NCBI GenBank assembly: GCA_963846505.1
Contig: CAWJWD010000006.1
Location: forward strand, 434,001-498,000
Source of the DNA: JACVRW01 sp963846505
GTDB taxonomy: Bacteria > Actinomycetota > Thermoleophilia > Solirubrobacterales > Thermoleophilaceae
Direction of reading: 5' to 3'
Length of the DNA stretch: 64,000 bases
Below the pieces are notes generated by a model that was not told the origin of the DNA, made no database searches, and saw only the letters and a list, made by a program, of their open reading frames with translations. The position numbers and the translations under genes were made by a program. Shown here piece after piece: positions 9,025 through 17,765 of this stretch (positions are counted from its first letter, which is position 1; each line of letters starts with the position of its first letter).

Positions 9025-10150
9025 CTAGCTCGCCGTCAGCGCCCGCCGATAGCTCGCGACGGTCAGCTCGGCCGTGCGCTCCCAGCTGAACCGCGCGGCC
9101 TGCCGCGTACCAGCCGCCGTCAGGCGCGCACGCAACGGGCCGTCGTCGAGCAGCCGCTCCATGGCCTGGCGGATCGCCGTCACGTCCTCCGGATCGAAGG
9201 ACAGCGCGGCATCGCCGGCCACCTCGGGCAGCGACGACCGATTCGAGCAGGCGACCGGCACCCCCCGGGCCATCGCCTCGAGCACCGGCAGCCCGAAGCC
9301 CTCGTAGAGCGAGGGAAAGACCACGCCGCTGGCCACGGCGTAGAGACCCTCGAGGTCGGGCTCGGAGATCCAGGCCGGCAGGCGCAGGTCCGCGTCGATT
9401 CCGAGCTCCCGAGCGAGCGCGCGCAGCTCGGCCTCGTGGGGAGTCGGATACCCCGGAACCACGAGCATCGGCCGCTGGGGGGGCGGGATCGCCGCCAACG
9501 CCCGCCACAACCGCACGAGGTTCTTGTGCGGCCGCTTGGCCGACGGCGACAACAGGACCGGCCGCTCGCCGAGCTCGAGCGTCGAGCGGAGCGTCGACGC
9601 CGGCGTGGGCGCCGCCGCCGCAGCGCTGCGCGCGGCCAAGGGCACCGACGTCGACCCGCTCGGGCGACACGCCGAGATGAGTCGCGAGGTCGTCGCGCGT
9701 CGAGGCGGCGTCGACCATGATGCGTCGCGAGCGCCGGGCCGCGGCCGGGACGAGCAGGCGCATGCCCAGCGCCCGCACGCGCGAGTGAGCGTCCGGGACG
9801 AGCTTGTAGTTGAGGTCGTGGATCGTGGTCACGCGCACGAAGCGGCCGTACAGCGGCGCCGTCGACGCCAGGCTGTGGACGACGTCCACCCCTGCCCGGG
9901 CGGCCAGGCGCGGCAGCAGCTGCTGCTCGCCGCGCACCCATTCCGAGCGACGCCGGGGATCGACCGGCACGACGATCTGGCGTCCGTGCTCCGCCCACGG
10001 TCCGCCGGCACCAGCCGCCGGCCGGTTCACGAAGCTGGTCACGCGCACGTCCTCGCGTGCGGCCAGCCGCGGGATGAGCTCCCGGGCGACCGTCTCCATG
10101 CCACCGACCTCGCCCGGCACGAGGTAGACCAGGTTGAGACCTACGTGCAC
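9025..10150 (-). pseudogene. GT4 glycosyltransferase, reading frame broken by +1 near 9646
   Basis: The 5' half (GTG at 10150) encodes MHVGLNLVYLVPGEVGG, THIHDLN-like TTIHDLNYKL and SPERVDV. The 3' half in the next frame (9645 down to 9025) continues naturally with VPL, KRPHKNLVRLW, PGYPTPHEAEL and the donor-site signature SLYEGFGLPVLEAMARG. Joining them by removing one base (an extra G on the coding strand at 9646) gives the normal GT4 phrase VDVVPL and an ordinary ~375-residue enzyme. An intact mannosyl- or rhamnosyltransferase-like product is therefore likely in the true sequence or the recent ancestor. A TAGCCT box sits 7 nt before the start. Confidence 0.75.
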
Positions 10151-10157
10151 CGCGAGC

Positions 10158-10163
10158 AGGCTA
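10158..10163 (-). promoter_or_regulatory. Predicted -10 box of a leaderless promoter
   Basis: TAGCCT on the minus strand ends 7 nt before the GTG at 10150, and no ribosome site is present. That spacing fits transcription starting at or next to the start codon. Similar TAGNCT boxes precede several other genes in the window. Confidence 0.45.
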
Positions 10164-10205
10164 CCCGGCGACCGATCAGGTGGACCAGCCCGATGGACGA
10201 GACCA

Positions 10206-11162
10206 TCAACCCGTCTTCGGGGCGCTCACGCCGCGGCGCAGGCGCATGCTCTCGGCGAAGGAGATGCGCTCGTCGAGGGCCTCGGCGCCGGGACCCGGCC
10301 GCGGAGACCGCCCGCCGGCGGCTCGCCAGCCGTCGACGCGGCCGCGCAGCGCCGCCAGGTCGCGCGAGATGACGGCATCCGCGGTCGCCACGAGCGCCTC
10401 GGTGGCGAGTGCGCGCGGCGCCGCGCGCGAGCGCAGGACGCCGTAGCGGCGCAGGATGTAGCCACGACCGAAGCCTGCGCCGTGGCGGCGGAAGGCGGTT
10501 TGATGTGCGCGCGTCGCCGAGCGCAGGTGGACGGCGACCGCATCCTCGGCGAGCGTCACCCGCCAACCGGCGGCCTGGATGCGCAGCCCGAGCTCGAAGT
10601 CGTCGTGATGCGGCAGCTCTTCGTCGATGCCGCCGAGCTGCTCCCAGACGTCGCGCCGATAGGCGGCGGTCGCGCCGTCGGCGGCCGCGAGCACCGGCAG
10701 CTCCTCTGTCAGCAGCGACACGTCTCGACCCTGGCCGTGGGCGAACGGCGCAAGCGTTGCGTCGGCGACGATGCCGAGACTGTCGATCACCTGCTCGCCC
10801 GGGCTGAGCAGCACGGCCGCGACCGAGCCGACGTGCGCGGCAGCCTCGAGCGGCGCGACCAGCCGCTCCAGGAAGTCCGGGCGAGCGTCGACGTCGTTGT
10901 TCATGATCACCACGAAGTCGCCGTCGCCCGCGGCCACGACGCGATTGCAGGCGACCGCGAACTGCGCGTTCTGCTCGAGCCGCTCGACCCGCACGTCGGG
11001 GAACTCGGCCCGCACGCGCTCGGCGGTGCCCTCGTCGCAGCCGTTGTCGAGGACGTAGACGCGATGCGCGCGCGTCTGGGCGGCGAGATGGCGCAGGCAG
11101 CTGCTGGTGAGCTCCCAGTGCCGATAGGCGACGATCGCGACGTCGACGCTCGGCGCTGCCAT
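10206..11162 (-). CDS. GT2 family glycosyltransferase (paralogue C)
   Basis: This 318-residue protein is a GT2 enzyme of the rhamnosyltransferase-like WcaA group: VAIVAYRHWELT start, DNGCDEGTAERVRAEFP loop, then MNNDVDARPDFLERL carrying the metal-binding NDVD. It ends in a conserved Arg-rich tail with GFGRGYILRRYGVLR. Two paralogues in the window (11162-12184 and 19081-20040) share long blocks of the same sequence, and this copy is the most diverged. Its ATG overlaps the stop of the preceding paralogue by one base (TGATG), so the two are translationally coupled. It probably adds one sugar in a repeating unit. Confidence 0.88.
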   Translation of the reverse strand: MAAPSVDVAIVAYRHWELTSSCLRHLAAQTRAHRVYVLDNGCDEGTAERVRAEFPDVRVERLEQNAQFAVACNRVVAAGDGDFVVIMNNDVDARPDFLERLVAPLEAAAHVGSVAAVLLSPGEQVIDSLGIVADATLAPFAHGQGRDVSLLTEELPVLAAADGATAAYRRDVWEQLGGIDEELPHHDDFELGLRIQAAGWRVTLAEDAVAVHLRSATRAHQTAFRRHGAGFGRGYILRRYGVLRSRAAPRALATEALVATADAVISRDLAALRGRVDGWRAAGGRSPRPGPGAEALDERISFAESMRLRRGVSAPKTG

Positions 11163-12184
11163 CAGGGCGCCACGGCGTCGGGCGTCGAGGACCGGGGACG
11201 TTCCGCCCGGCGGGGACCGACCGGTTCGTGCGCGTAGAAGCTGCGGCGCATGCGCAGGCTGTCCGCGAACGTCGCGCCGTCGACGTCGGCCGCTGTCGGC
11301 CGCGCGTGACGCGGCAGGCCCGCACCCGCCCGCCAGCCGGCGACGCGGCCGCGCAGGGCGGCCAGGTCGCGCGACACGACCGCGTCGCCGGCGACGGCGA
11401 GCGCCTCCGTCAGCAGCGCCCGCCCAGCGGCGCGCGAGCGCAACACGCCGTAGCGGCGCAGCAAATACCCACGACCAAAGCCGCCCAGCCGCCGGGACGA
11501 GGCGGAGCGGTGGCCGTGCGTCGCCGAGCCCAGGTGCACGGCGACCGCGTCGAGCGCCATCGCCGTCCGCCAGCCGGCGGCGCTCAACCGCAGCAGCAGG
11601 TCGAAGTCCTCGTAGTAGGCGAAGATCGTGGGGTCGAGGCCGCCGACCTGGTCCCAGGCGCTGCGACGAAACGCCGCCGCGCCGCCACCGGGACCGATCA
11701 GCACCGGCTCGTCGGCCCGCGCGGCTGCGGGCTCGTGACCGTGCCAGCGCGGGAACGGCGCGAGCGTCCGGTCGGCCAGCATCCCCGCGCTGTCGATCGC
11801 CTGCTCGCCCGGGCGCAACAGCAGCGGCGCCGCCGAGCCCACCTCGGCGTCGGCCTCCAGCGGCGCGACCAGCCGCTCGAGGAAGTCCGGTCGCACGTCG
11901 ACGTCGTTGTTGAGGGTCACGACGACGTCGGCGTCGCCGGCCGCCACCGCGGCGTTGCAGGCGACGGGGTAGGGCATGTTGCGCTCCAGCCGCTGCACCT
12001 CGACGTCGGGAAAGTCCGCGCGCGCCCGTTCGGCAGTGCCTTCGTCGCAGCCGTTGTCGCAGAGATGGACCCGGTGGGGACGCGTCTGGGCCTGCAGGTG
12101 CTCGAGGCAGCTGCGCGTCAGGTCCCAGCGCCGATAGGCGACCAGGGCGATGTCGATCGAGAGCGGCAGCTCAGCTCCCGGCAC
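11162..12184 (-). CDS. GT2 family glycosyltransferase (paralogue B)
   Basis: The 340-residue protein carries SIDIALVAYRRWDLTRSCLEHL, CDNGCDEGTAERARADFP, LNNDVDVRPDFLERLVAPLE and the tail GFGRGYLLRRYGVLRSRA. These blocks are almost shared word for word with the gene at 19081-20040. The open frame extends to 12253, but a GTG at 12184, 13 nt inside the end of the SDR gene, gives an N-terminus matching the paralogue (which starts MSSLSIDIAL); a still shorter start is possible. It should transfer a 6-deoxyhexose or similar sugar. It lies between the SDR gene and a third GT2 in one operon. Confidence 0.86.
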   Translation of the reverse strand: MPGAELPLSIDIALVAYRRWDLTRSCLEHLQAQTRPHRVHLCDNGCDEGTAERARADFPDVEVQRLERNMPYPVACNAAVAAGDADVVVTLNNDVDVRPDFLERLVAPLEADAEVGSAAPLLLRPGEQAIDSAGMLADRTLAPFPRWHGHEPAAARADEPVLIGPGGGAAAFRRSAWDQVGGLDPTIFAYYEDFDLLLRLSAAGWRTAMALDAVAVHLGSATHGHRSASSRRLGGFGRGYLLRRYGVLRSRAAGRALLTEALAVAGDAVVSRDLAALRGRVAGWRAGAGLPRHARPTAADVDGATFADSLRMRRSFYAHEPVGPRRAERPRSSTPDAVAP

Positions 12185-13130
12185 CTGCGGTGTGCGAGAC
12201 GTCCAGCGCGTCGCCGGGCGATCTCGCCCGCGCCTGGTCGCGCCACCAGGCAAAGGTGGTGGCCAGCCCCTCGGAGAGCCCGATGCGCGGGCGAAAGCCG
12301 ACCTCGTCGCGCAGGCGGGTGGTGTCGGCCAACAACTCCTCGGGATCGCCCGGCCGTTGCGGCAGGGCGCCGACGTCGAGCAGCTCCTTGCGCCCGGAAA
12401 CCTCGCCCAGCGTGTCGATCAGCGCGCGCAGCGGGGGCGCCTGGCCCGAGCCGATGTTGATCGGCCCGCAGGCGTCGGAGTCGACCAGCGCCGCGAACGC
12501 CCCGCCCACGTCGGAGACGTGGAGGAAGTCTCGTCGCTGCGTCCCGGCGCTGGTCCCGACCCGCTCTCCGCTCGCGAGCCCGTGCGCGACCGCGGCCACG
12601 AGTCGGCGCTTGTCCTCGTCCGGGCCGTAGAGGAAGAACACCCGGCCCCAGCCGACGCTGAGCTCGAGCTCGACCGCAGCCCCCTCGACGACCGCCCGGG
12701 TCGCGTCCTTGGTGATCCCGTAGAGCGTCGCCGGACATCGGGGAGACGTGCGCTCGACACGTGGCCCCGGCGACCCCCACTCGTACTCGGCACAACTACC
12801 GGCGAAGACGGCTCGCTTCCCGCCGAAGGCGGCGAAGGTGCGCACGAGCGCAAGCGTCGCCTCGACCCAGAGCACGTTCTCCAGCGAGGACCAGCAGCGT
12901 CCGGGCTCGGTGCACCAGGCCAGATGGAGCAGTCGCTCGGGGGCCACCTCGGCGACCACCCCGGCAGGGTCGACGAGCAGGTCGCGCTGGTGCCACGTCA
13001 CGCCCGGCGGCGAGCCTGTGACCGGCGGGCGCCGGGAGGCGACGTGCACTTCGTGACCGGCTTCGGCGAGCGCGGCGACCGCGTGCCGCCCGATGAAGCC
13101 CGTGCCGCCCGTCACGAGCACTCGGCTCAT
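12171..13130 (-). CDS. NAD(P)-dependent sugar epimerase/reductase (extended SDR), copy 2
   Basis: This 319-residue extended SDR has the Rossmann motif VLVTGGTGFIG at the N-terminus, the catalytic YGITK (YxxxK) near residue 146, and RDFLHVSDVGGAF, typical of nucleotide-sugar 4-reductases and epimerases. It is a clear paralogue of the SDR at 20078-20986: both share LLHLAW, GSCAEYEWG, WGRVFFLYGPDED and RRDF. In the other copy this gene closes the CDP-sugar pathway, so a 4-keto-6-deoxysugar reductase role is likely here too. The ATG has a strong ribosome site (GAGGAAGG) and a plausible promoter at 13158-13186. Confidence 0.87.
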   Translation of the reverse strand: MSRVLVTGGTGFIGRHAVAALAEAGHEVHVASRRPPVTGSPPGVTWHQRDLLVDPAGVVAEVAPERLLHLAWCTEPGRCWSSLENVLWVEATLALVRTFAAFGGKRAVFAGSCAEYEWGSPGPRVERTSPRCPATLYGITKDATRAVVEGAAVELELSVGWGRVFFLYGPDEDKRRLVAAVAHGLASGERVGTSAGTQRRDFLHVSDVGGAFAALVDSDACGPINIGSGQAPPLRALIDTLGEVSGRKELLDVGALPQRPGDPEELLADTTRLRDEVGFRPRIGLSEGLATTFAWWRDQARARSPGDALDVSHTAGAGS

Positions 13131-13157
13131 GGCCCTTCCTCACCGGACGGATGCCAT

Positions 13158-13186
13158 CCCATAATCGTTGCATCTTAATAGATCAA
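13158..13186 (-). promoter_or_regulatory. Sigma-70-like promoter for the SDR-GT2-GT2 operon
   Basis: On the minus strand TTGATC (13186-13181) and TATGGG (13163-13158) are separated by 17 bp. They sit in the AT-rich gap between the flippase stop and the SDR start at 13130, about 28 nt upstream of the start, with a ribosome site in between. The boxes are read by eye; no transcript evidence. Confidence 0.5.
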
Positions 13187-13205
13187 ACAAGCTATTTCGA
13201 CTAAA

Positions 13206-14690
13206 TCAGTCCTTGTGATTCGGCGAGTCTCGAGGCGCCGCGCGGAAGGGCAGCAGTTCCAGGACCTCCTCCGGCACCGCGCGCACGAGCAGGACCAGCA
13301 GCGCATAGGCGCCCAGCCCCAAGACGGTCGCGACGACCGCGGGCAGCGGCGCCAATGCCAGCGCGGCGCACGGCAACGCCACGACGAGCGCGCGCAGCGC
13401 GCTGGAGAAGCCGGGAGCGACGCTCGGCGCGCTCCGGCGCAGCGCGATCCAATAGGAGATCGCCAGCGTGCTCTCGCCGATCACCGTGCCCAGCGCGGCC
13501 CCTTCGGGGCCGAAGGCAGCCGCGAGCGACGTGACGCCGGCCAACGTGACCAACAACGCGGTGCTGTTGGCGATCAGCAGGGCGCGATGGAGGTGCATCG
13601 ACAACAGCGCGAAGCCGAGCGGCGCGAGCACGAAGGTCGCCGTCATCGTCACGCCGAGGATCCGCAGCGGTCCCACCGCTCCGGCGAAGCTGGCGCCCGC
13701 CATCACGTCGATGATCACGGGCGCGCCGAGGACCACTCCGAGCGCGGCGGCCAGGCCGACGACGCTCGCCGCGTCGAGCAGCCGCTGCACCGCGTACGCC
13801 AGCCGGTCGCGGTCGTCCCGCGCGGCCCGGGAGAGCAGCGGGAACGCGACGGACACGATCAGCCCCGGAACCGCTCCGGCGATCACGAAGACGCGGAAGG
13901 CCGCCGAGAAGAGGCCGGTCTCCTCGCCGTTGGTGACCGCCGCCGTCAAGATCTGCGCCGCATAGAGGTAGATCGTGCCGACCGTGGTCGCGGCGGCGAA
14001 GGCGGCGGCGGCGCGCAGCAGCCGCGCCCACTCCGCCGGCTGCAGCGACGGGCGCAGCGGCATCTGGCCGCGCACCAGCAGCGCCACGACGACCACCAGG
14101 ATCACCCCGACCGGGACGGGCACGGCGAGGAAGGCCACCACGCCCGCCCCAGCCAGCACGAGCAGCCCGTAGGCGCCGACGGTCAGCAGCTGGCGCAGGA
14201 CGTCGACGGCCGTCAGGGTGACGTTGCGCATGCCGACCATGAGCGGGATCGTCAGGGTCGTCAGCAGCACCAGCAAGCCCAGGCCCACGCCCGCGAGCGC
14301 GACGCCGAGCAGCAACTCGCGGTCATAGCCGATCGCAGCCGCGATCGAGATCGAGATCACGATGCCGAGCACGGTCAGCGCCATCCGCAAGCCCAGCAAC
14401 GCCCGCATCAGCCGGTCGCGATCGGGGCCGCTGCGTTGGGCGAACTCGCGCACGCCGAGCGCCGACATCCCGACGTCGGTCAGCGATCCGACGATCAAGA
14501 TGAGCGAGACCACGGTCTGGAAGCGGCCGAAGTCGACCACGCCCAAGTGCCGCGTCAGCAACACCACGCCGAGCAGCGCGATCAGCGTCGACGCCACGTA
14601 GCCGGCGGTGCGCACGATCCCACCGCGGATCACGAGGCCACCCGCCTCGCTGGTGTCGAGCACGTCCTGCGGTGGCTCTTGACTAGCCAC
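13206..14690 (-). CDS. Polysaccharide flippase (Wzx/MviN-like, MOP superfamily)
   Basis: This 494-residue protein has about 12-14 hydrophobic helices. It opens with GGIVRTAGYVASTLIALLGVVLLTRHLG and VDFGRFQTVVSLILIVGSLTDVG, the usual start of Wzx-type oligosaccharide flippases. It would flip undecaprenyl-linked repeat units across the membrane. The frame is open to 14789, but that would overlap the preceding gene; a GTG at 14690, 2 nt after the upstream stop, is a better start. It is the last gene of the 11-gene operon beginning with rfbF, so it probably handles the CDP-sugar-containing unit. A second, different flippase is at 26961-28496. Confidence 0.88.
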   Translation of the reverse strand: MASQEPPQDVLDTSEAGGLVIRGGIVRTAGYVASTLIALLGVVLLTRHLGVVDFGRFQTVVSLILIVGSLTDVGMSALGVREFAQRSGPDRDRLMRALLGLRMALTVLGIVISISIAAAIGYDRELLLGVALAGVGLGLLVLLTTLTIPLMVGMRNVTLTAVDVLRQLLTVGAYGLLVLAGAGVVAFLAVPVPVGVILVVVVALLVRGQMPLRPSLQPAEWARLLRAAAAFAAATTVGTIYLYAAQILTAAVTNGEETGLFSAAFRVFVIAGAVPGLIVSVAFPLLSRAARDDRDRLAYAVQRLLDAASVVGLAAALGVVLGAPVIIDVMAGASFAGAVGPLRILGVTMTATFVLAPLGFALLSMHLHRALLIANSTALLVTLAGVTSLAAAFGPEGAALGTVIGESTLAISYWIALRRSAPSVAPGFSSALRALVVALPCAALALAPLPAVVATVLGLGAYALLVLLVRAVPEEVLELLPFRAAPRDSPNHKD

Positions 14691-14692
14691 GC

Positions 14693-15862
14693 TCAGATAC
14701 GCACGGCGGCACGCGGCTGGCGCGCCTCGATCCAGGCGCTGAACTCCACGATGTCGGATACCTCGGCCACCGGCCGCATCCCGGGCCACAATGCCGACGT
14801 CGCCGCCCCGCCGCCCAGCGCGAGCCGCCGCCGCAGCTTGCCGGGCCGGACGCGCTTGGCCAGCAGGCGCGTGAGCCCGAGCACGTCGCCGCCGGTCAGC
14901 TGGCGCAGCCGCCCGAGCATCTGACGCGGCGCCAGTGATCCAAGCCGTAGCTGGACGTACCAGGAGTAGGCCTGCTGCCAGACGTACTCATCGCGATCGA
15001 TCTCGACCCCCGGCAGAGCCACGGCGAAGTCGGCCTGCAAGGCGAGCAGCGTCTCGTAGTGGCCGTTCATGACCTCGCTGCCAGGCAGGCGCCCCTCGAA
15101 GCGAGGATCGATCCCGAGATAGCCCTGCGCCCGCTCGACGGACTCGCTCGAGTGCACCGTGAGCCCGAACGACTTCGGCGACACGCCGATCACGACGAGC
15201 CGCTCGGACGACACAGCACACCGAGCCGCGGTCAGGAGTAGGCCACCGAACGCGTAGAAGTCTGGGAACGGCGGTTTGAACAGTCCATCCGGCAGCCCCA
15301 CCAGAGCCCGCCGGGCGACCAGGGCCGTCTGCATGTTGAGCGGGATCGGAAAGTCGAACCGAAAGAGGTCTGCGACGATGCCGCGACGGTCGGCGACCGA
15401 CAGCATGCCGTTGGCTGGCAGCGACCCGGCGGGCTCGGCAAACGAATCCGTGTAGTGGCTGACCGCGCTGCCGGTGAAACCGGGAAACGCGAACGCGTAT
15501 GCGTTGTAGAGCAGGAAATCGGGGTCGTCGTAGCGGGCGAGCAGGGCATCGGCGCGGTCGAAATAGCCCGGCAGCAGCACGTCGTCGTCGCCGATCAAGG
15601 TGATCCGCTCGCCGCTGCTCACCGCCAACGCGGCATTCCAGTTGTCCGTCACCTCCAACGGCTGATCCTGGCGTAGAACCCGCACCCGCGGATCGTCTGC
15701 GTAACGGGCGATGATCTCAGGTGCGGCGTCCGAGCTCGCGTTGTCAGAGATCACCAACTCGAAGTCCTCGTAGGGCTGGTCGAGCACCGAGCGGATGCAG
15801 CCGTCGAGCAGATCCCCCCCATTGCGCGTGGGAAGCAGCACCGAGTAGCGGGGAGTAGTCAT
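14693..15862 (-). CDS. GT2 family glycosyltransferase
   Basis: The 389-residue enzyme has the GT-A fold: YSVLLPTRNGG start, VISDNASSDA loop and GDDDVLLPGYF, a strong DDD metal-binding motif near residue 95. The rest is longer than in the small GT2 paralogues and lacks membrane helices. The ATG at 15862 overlaps the stop of the methyltransferase gene by 4 nt (ATGA). A longer frame upstream to 16015 would only run inside that gene. It is a member of the rfbF operon, between a methyltransferase and the flippase. Confidence 0.86.
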   Translation of the reverse strand: MTTPRYSVLLPTRNGGDLLDGCIRSVLDQPYEDFELVISDNASSDAAPEIIARYADDPRVRVLRQDQPLEVTDNWNAALAVSSGERITLIGDDDVLLPGYFDRADALLARYDDPDFLLYNAYAFAFPGFTGSAVSHYTDSFAEPAGSLPANGMLSVADRRGIVADLFRFDFPIPLNMQTALVARRALVGLPDGLFKPPFPDFYAFGGLLLTAARCAVSSERLVVIGVSPKSFGLTVHSSESVERAQGYLGIDPRFEGRLPGSEVMNGHYETLLALQADFAVALPGVEIDRDEYVWQQAYSWYVQLRLGSLAPRQMLGRLRQLTGGDVLGLTRLLAKRVRPGKLRRRLALGGGAATSALWPGMRPVAEVSDIVEFSAWIEARQPRAAVRI

Positions 15863-16797
15863 GCCTCGCCCTTGACGAAGACCGCCGTATACGCCGCGCC
15901 GCGCATGCCGGTGTGCTCGACGGGCCGCAGCGCGAGGGTCATGCCCAAAGCGACGAGCTCGACCGACTTGGGCGCCGGGCCAGCCGCCGGCCGCCTGCGC
16001 AAGCCGTACTCCCACCCGAACCGGTTCCAGTGCCTTCCCGAAGGGTCCGACGTGGTCACCGCGACCTGGCGCAGGCCCGTGGACGCCAGTCGCTCACGAA
16101 GCGCCTCCAGCGGTACGAGCGTGAGATGACGAGGCGCATCGACGTGCGCCCATCGCGCTCCGAGAACGCGGAACTGCAGCGAACCGGGATTTGGCGTACC
16201 CAACGCGAGCACCCCTCCCGGCTCGAGGTTCGCGGCCGCCGCGGTCAACACCCCCGCCGGATCCGGTAGGTGCTCGAGCACGTGCCACATCGCGATCGCG
16301 CGCGACGGCGGAAGTCCGGCCAGCACGGTCGCGGGATCGTCGCTGTTGATCGCTCGTACACCAACCGCATCGCGCAGGTGGTCGCAGGCACGAGCATCCA
16401 TCTCGATCGCCGTCACGTCGAAGCCGGCCCGGCGTGCAGCGTACGCGAAGACGCCCTCTCCCGGACCGATCTCGACGAGCCGCCCGGGCTCGACCCGTGC
16501 CCGCAGGAAGGCGACCTTGTGTGCCTCGGTCGGAATCAGGCGGTCCAGCTCTTCCGCCGGTGGGAGGCGGTAGTAGGACGGTGGGTAGAAGCGCCCGAGA
16601 TCACGGGGCACGTCGACCAGCGAAAGCGTCGCGCAGTCGAGGCAACGGCGGTAGCAGAAGCGCTCGTCGCTCAACTCGCGGTTGCGGTCGAAGGCCTCCA
16701 AGCCATGCTCGGTTCGCCCACCACAGAGTCGGCACCTTGCCGCTTCGACTCGGCCCTCACCCGTTTGAGCAGAGAGGTTCTCGATGGCGTTCGTCAT
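15859..16797 (-). CDS. Class I SAM-dependent methyltransferase with N-terminal Cys-rich (zinc) region
   Basis: The 312-residue protein starts with a four-cysteine cluster (CRLCGG near residue 21 and CLDC near 52) that probably binds zinc. The SAM motif LVEIGPGEGVFAYA follows, then WHVLEHLPDP and LEPGGVLALGTPN, a layout common in polysaccharide-locus methyltransferases. The ATG at 16797 overlaps the preceding stop by 4 nt (ATGA). It sits between glycosyltransferase genes in the operon, so the substrate is likely a sugar of the repeat unit or its lipid-linked form; the position methylated is unknown. Confidence 0.85.
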   Translation of the reverse strand: MTNAIENLSAQTGEGRVEAARCRLCGGRTEHGLEAFDRNRELSDERFCYRRCLDCATLSLVDVPRDLGRFYPPSYYRLPPAEELDRLIPTEAHKVAFLRARVEPGRLVEIGPGEGVFAYAARRAGFDVTAIEMDARACDHLRDAVGVRAINSDDPATVLAGLPPSRAIAMWHVLEHLPDPAGVLTAAAANLEPGGVLALGTPNPGSLQFRVLGARWAHVDAPRHLTLVPLEALRERLASTGLRQVAVTTSDPSGRHWNRFGWEYGLRRRPAAGPAPKSVELVALGMTLALRPVEHTGMRGAAYTAVFVKGEA

Positions 16798-17765
16798 CGG
16801 GCGGCCCCCACCGTAGACGATCGCCCGGTCTCGGACGACCAACCGCGACTACCCCAGGCATAGCGAGCCAGCGCTTGCCGGTCGGCTTCCGACGCCCGGT
16901 CGTAGGCACGGGTTTGGTTGTCCGCCACAAGCAGGTCGCGCTGCGCGCCCTGCCAGTAGATCTCGCGCTCCGGCCACTGCTCGGGTGCGAGCGGCTCACC
17001 GTCCCGCCCGACTATCAGCGACGCGAGGCCACGCCGCCGCAGCTGCTCGGTGAGACTCGAGCTGCCAGCTTCGAGGCGGTAGTTGGCAGCCTTGCTCCCC
17101 AGCCGGCCGGAGCGCAACGACAGCAGCAACCCGCGCTCTACGAGAAACGCGTTCGTCCGAACGTGCGGAGCGGGAAAGCCGCGATGGCCCACGATCTCGT
17201 TGCCGAGCCCGCCGACCGTCTCGATCAGGCGTCCCAGCGATCGGCGTTCGCCGCTGGCCCCCGAGCCGCCGGCTCCTGAGTCAGCCGCACCTGCGAGGGC
17301 CGTACCCATCGCGGCACGGCTGCCAAGCGACCCCCGGTAGCCGTTCGGCAGGCGCAGCAGCCAGAGCGCGAACGATCGGTGGCTCCCCCACGATCCGGTC
17401 GCTCCGGTCACTCCCGCCCCGTGCGTCTCGAGCCCACGGGCCAGGAGCGCGAGCCAGCCGGATACCAGGATCGTGCTGTACGAGTTGAGGAAGCAGAGGC
17501 GCGGATGCGGCAGCGCCCTGGCTGCGGCCCCATAGGCCGCAAGATCCAAGCCGCGGTCGTCGACGAACAGCTCATGCGCGGAGAGACCGGCGGCCTGGCG
17601 ACGGTAGGGGGTGAGCTCGTCCGCGTCGGCAAAGCCCTTGAACAGCAAGACGAGCTCATGCGGCTCGCCGGCCTCGTGCGCGCGATGGGAGGCCAGGAAG
17701 CGCTCGAACGGTTCGAGCCCGTTGGCCCGCCGCACGAGATGGACGATCGCAGTACCGGTGCTCAC
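16794..17765 (-). CDS. Putative glycosyltransferase-like protein (GT-A-like, uncharacterised)
   Basis: The 323-residue protein is not a textbook glycosyltransferase. It starts AIVHLVRRANGLEPFERFL, has VDDRGLDLAAYGAAAR near residue 80 (resembling the D-x-x-G-D-L-x-A-Y motif of rhamnan-type transferases) and the block VTGATGSWGSH. The end, near WQGAQRDLLVADNQTRAYDR, is polar. A GTG at 17765 overlaps the upstream stop by 4 nt (GTGA), the rule throughout this operon, so it is preferred over an ATG at 17777. Placement between a GT4 and a methyltransferase argues for a role in repeat-unit assembly. The function is inferred. Confidence 0.65.
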   Translation of the reverse strand: MSTGTAIVHLVRRANGLEPFERFLASHRAHEAGEPHELVLLFKGFADADELTPYRRQAAGLSAHELFVDDRGLDLAAYGAAARALPHPRLCFLNSYSTILVSGWLALLARGLETHGAGVTGATGSWGSHRSFALWLLRLPNGYRGSLGSRAAMGTALAGAADSGAGGSGASGERRSLGRLIETVGGLGNEIVGHRGFPAPHVRTNAFLVERGLLLSLRSGRLGSKAANYRLEAGSSSLTEQLRRRGLASLIVGRDGEPLAPEQWPEREIYWQGAQRDLLVADNQTRAYDRASEADRQALARYAWGSRGWSSETGRSSTVGAAR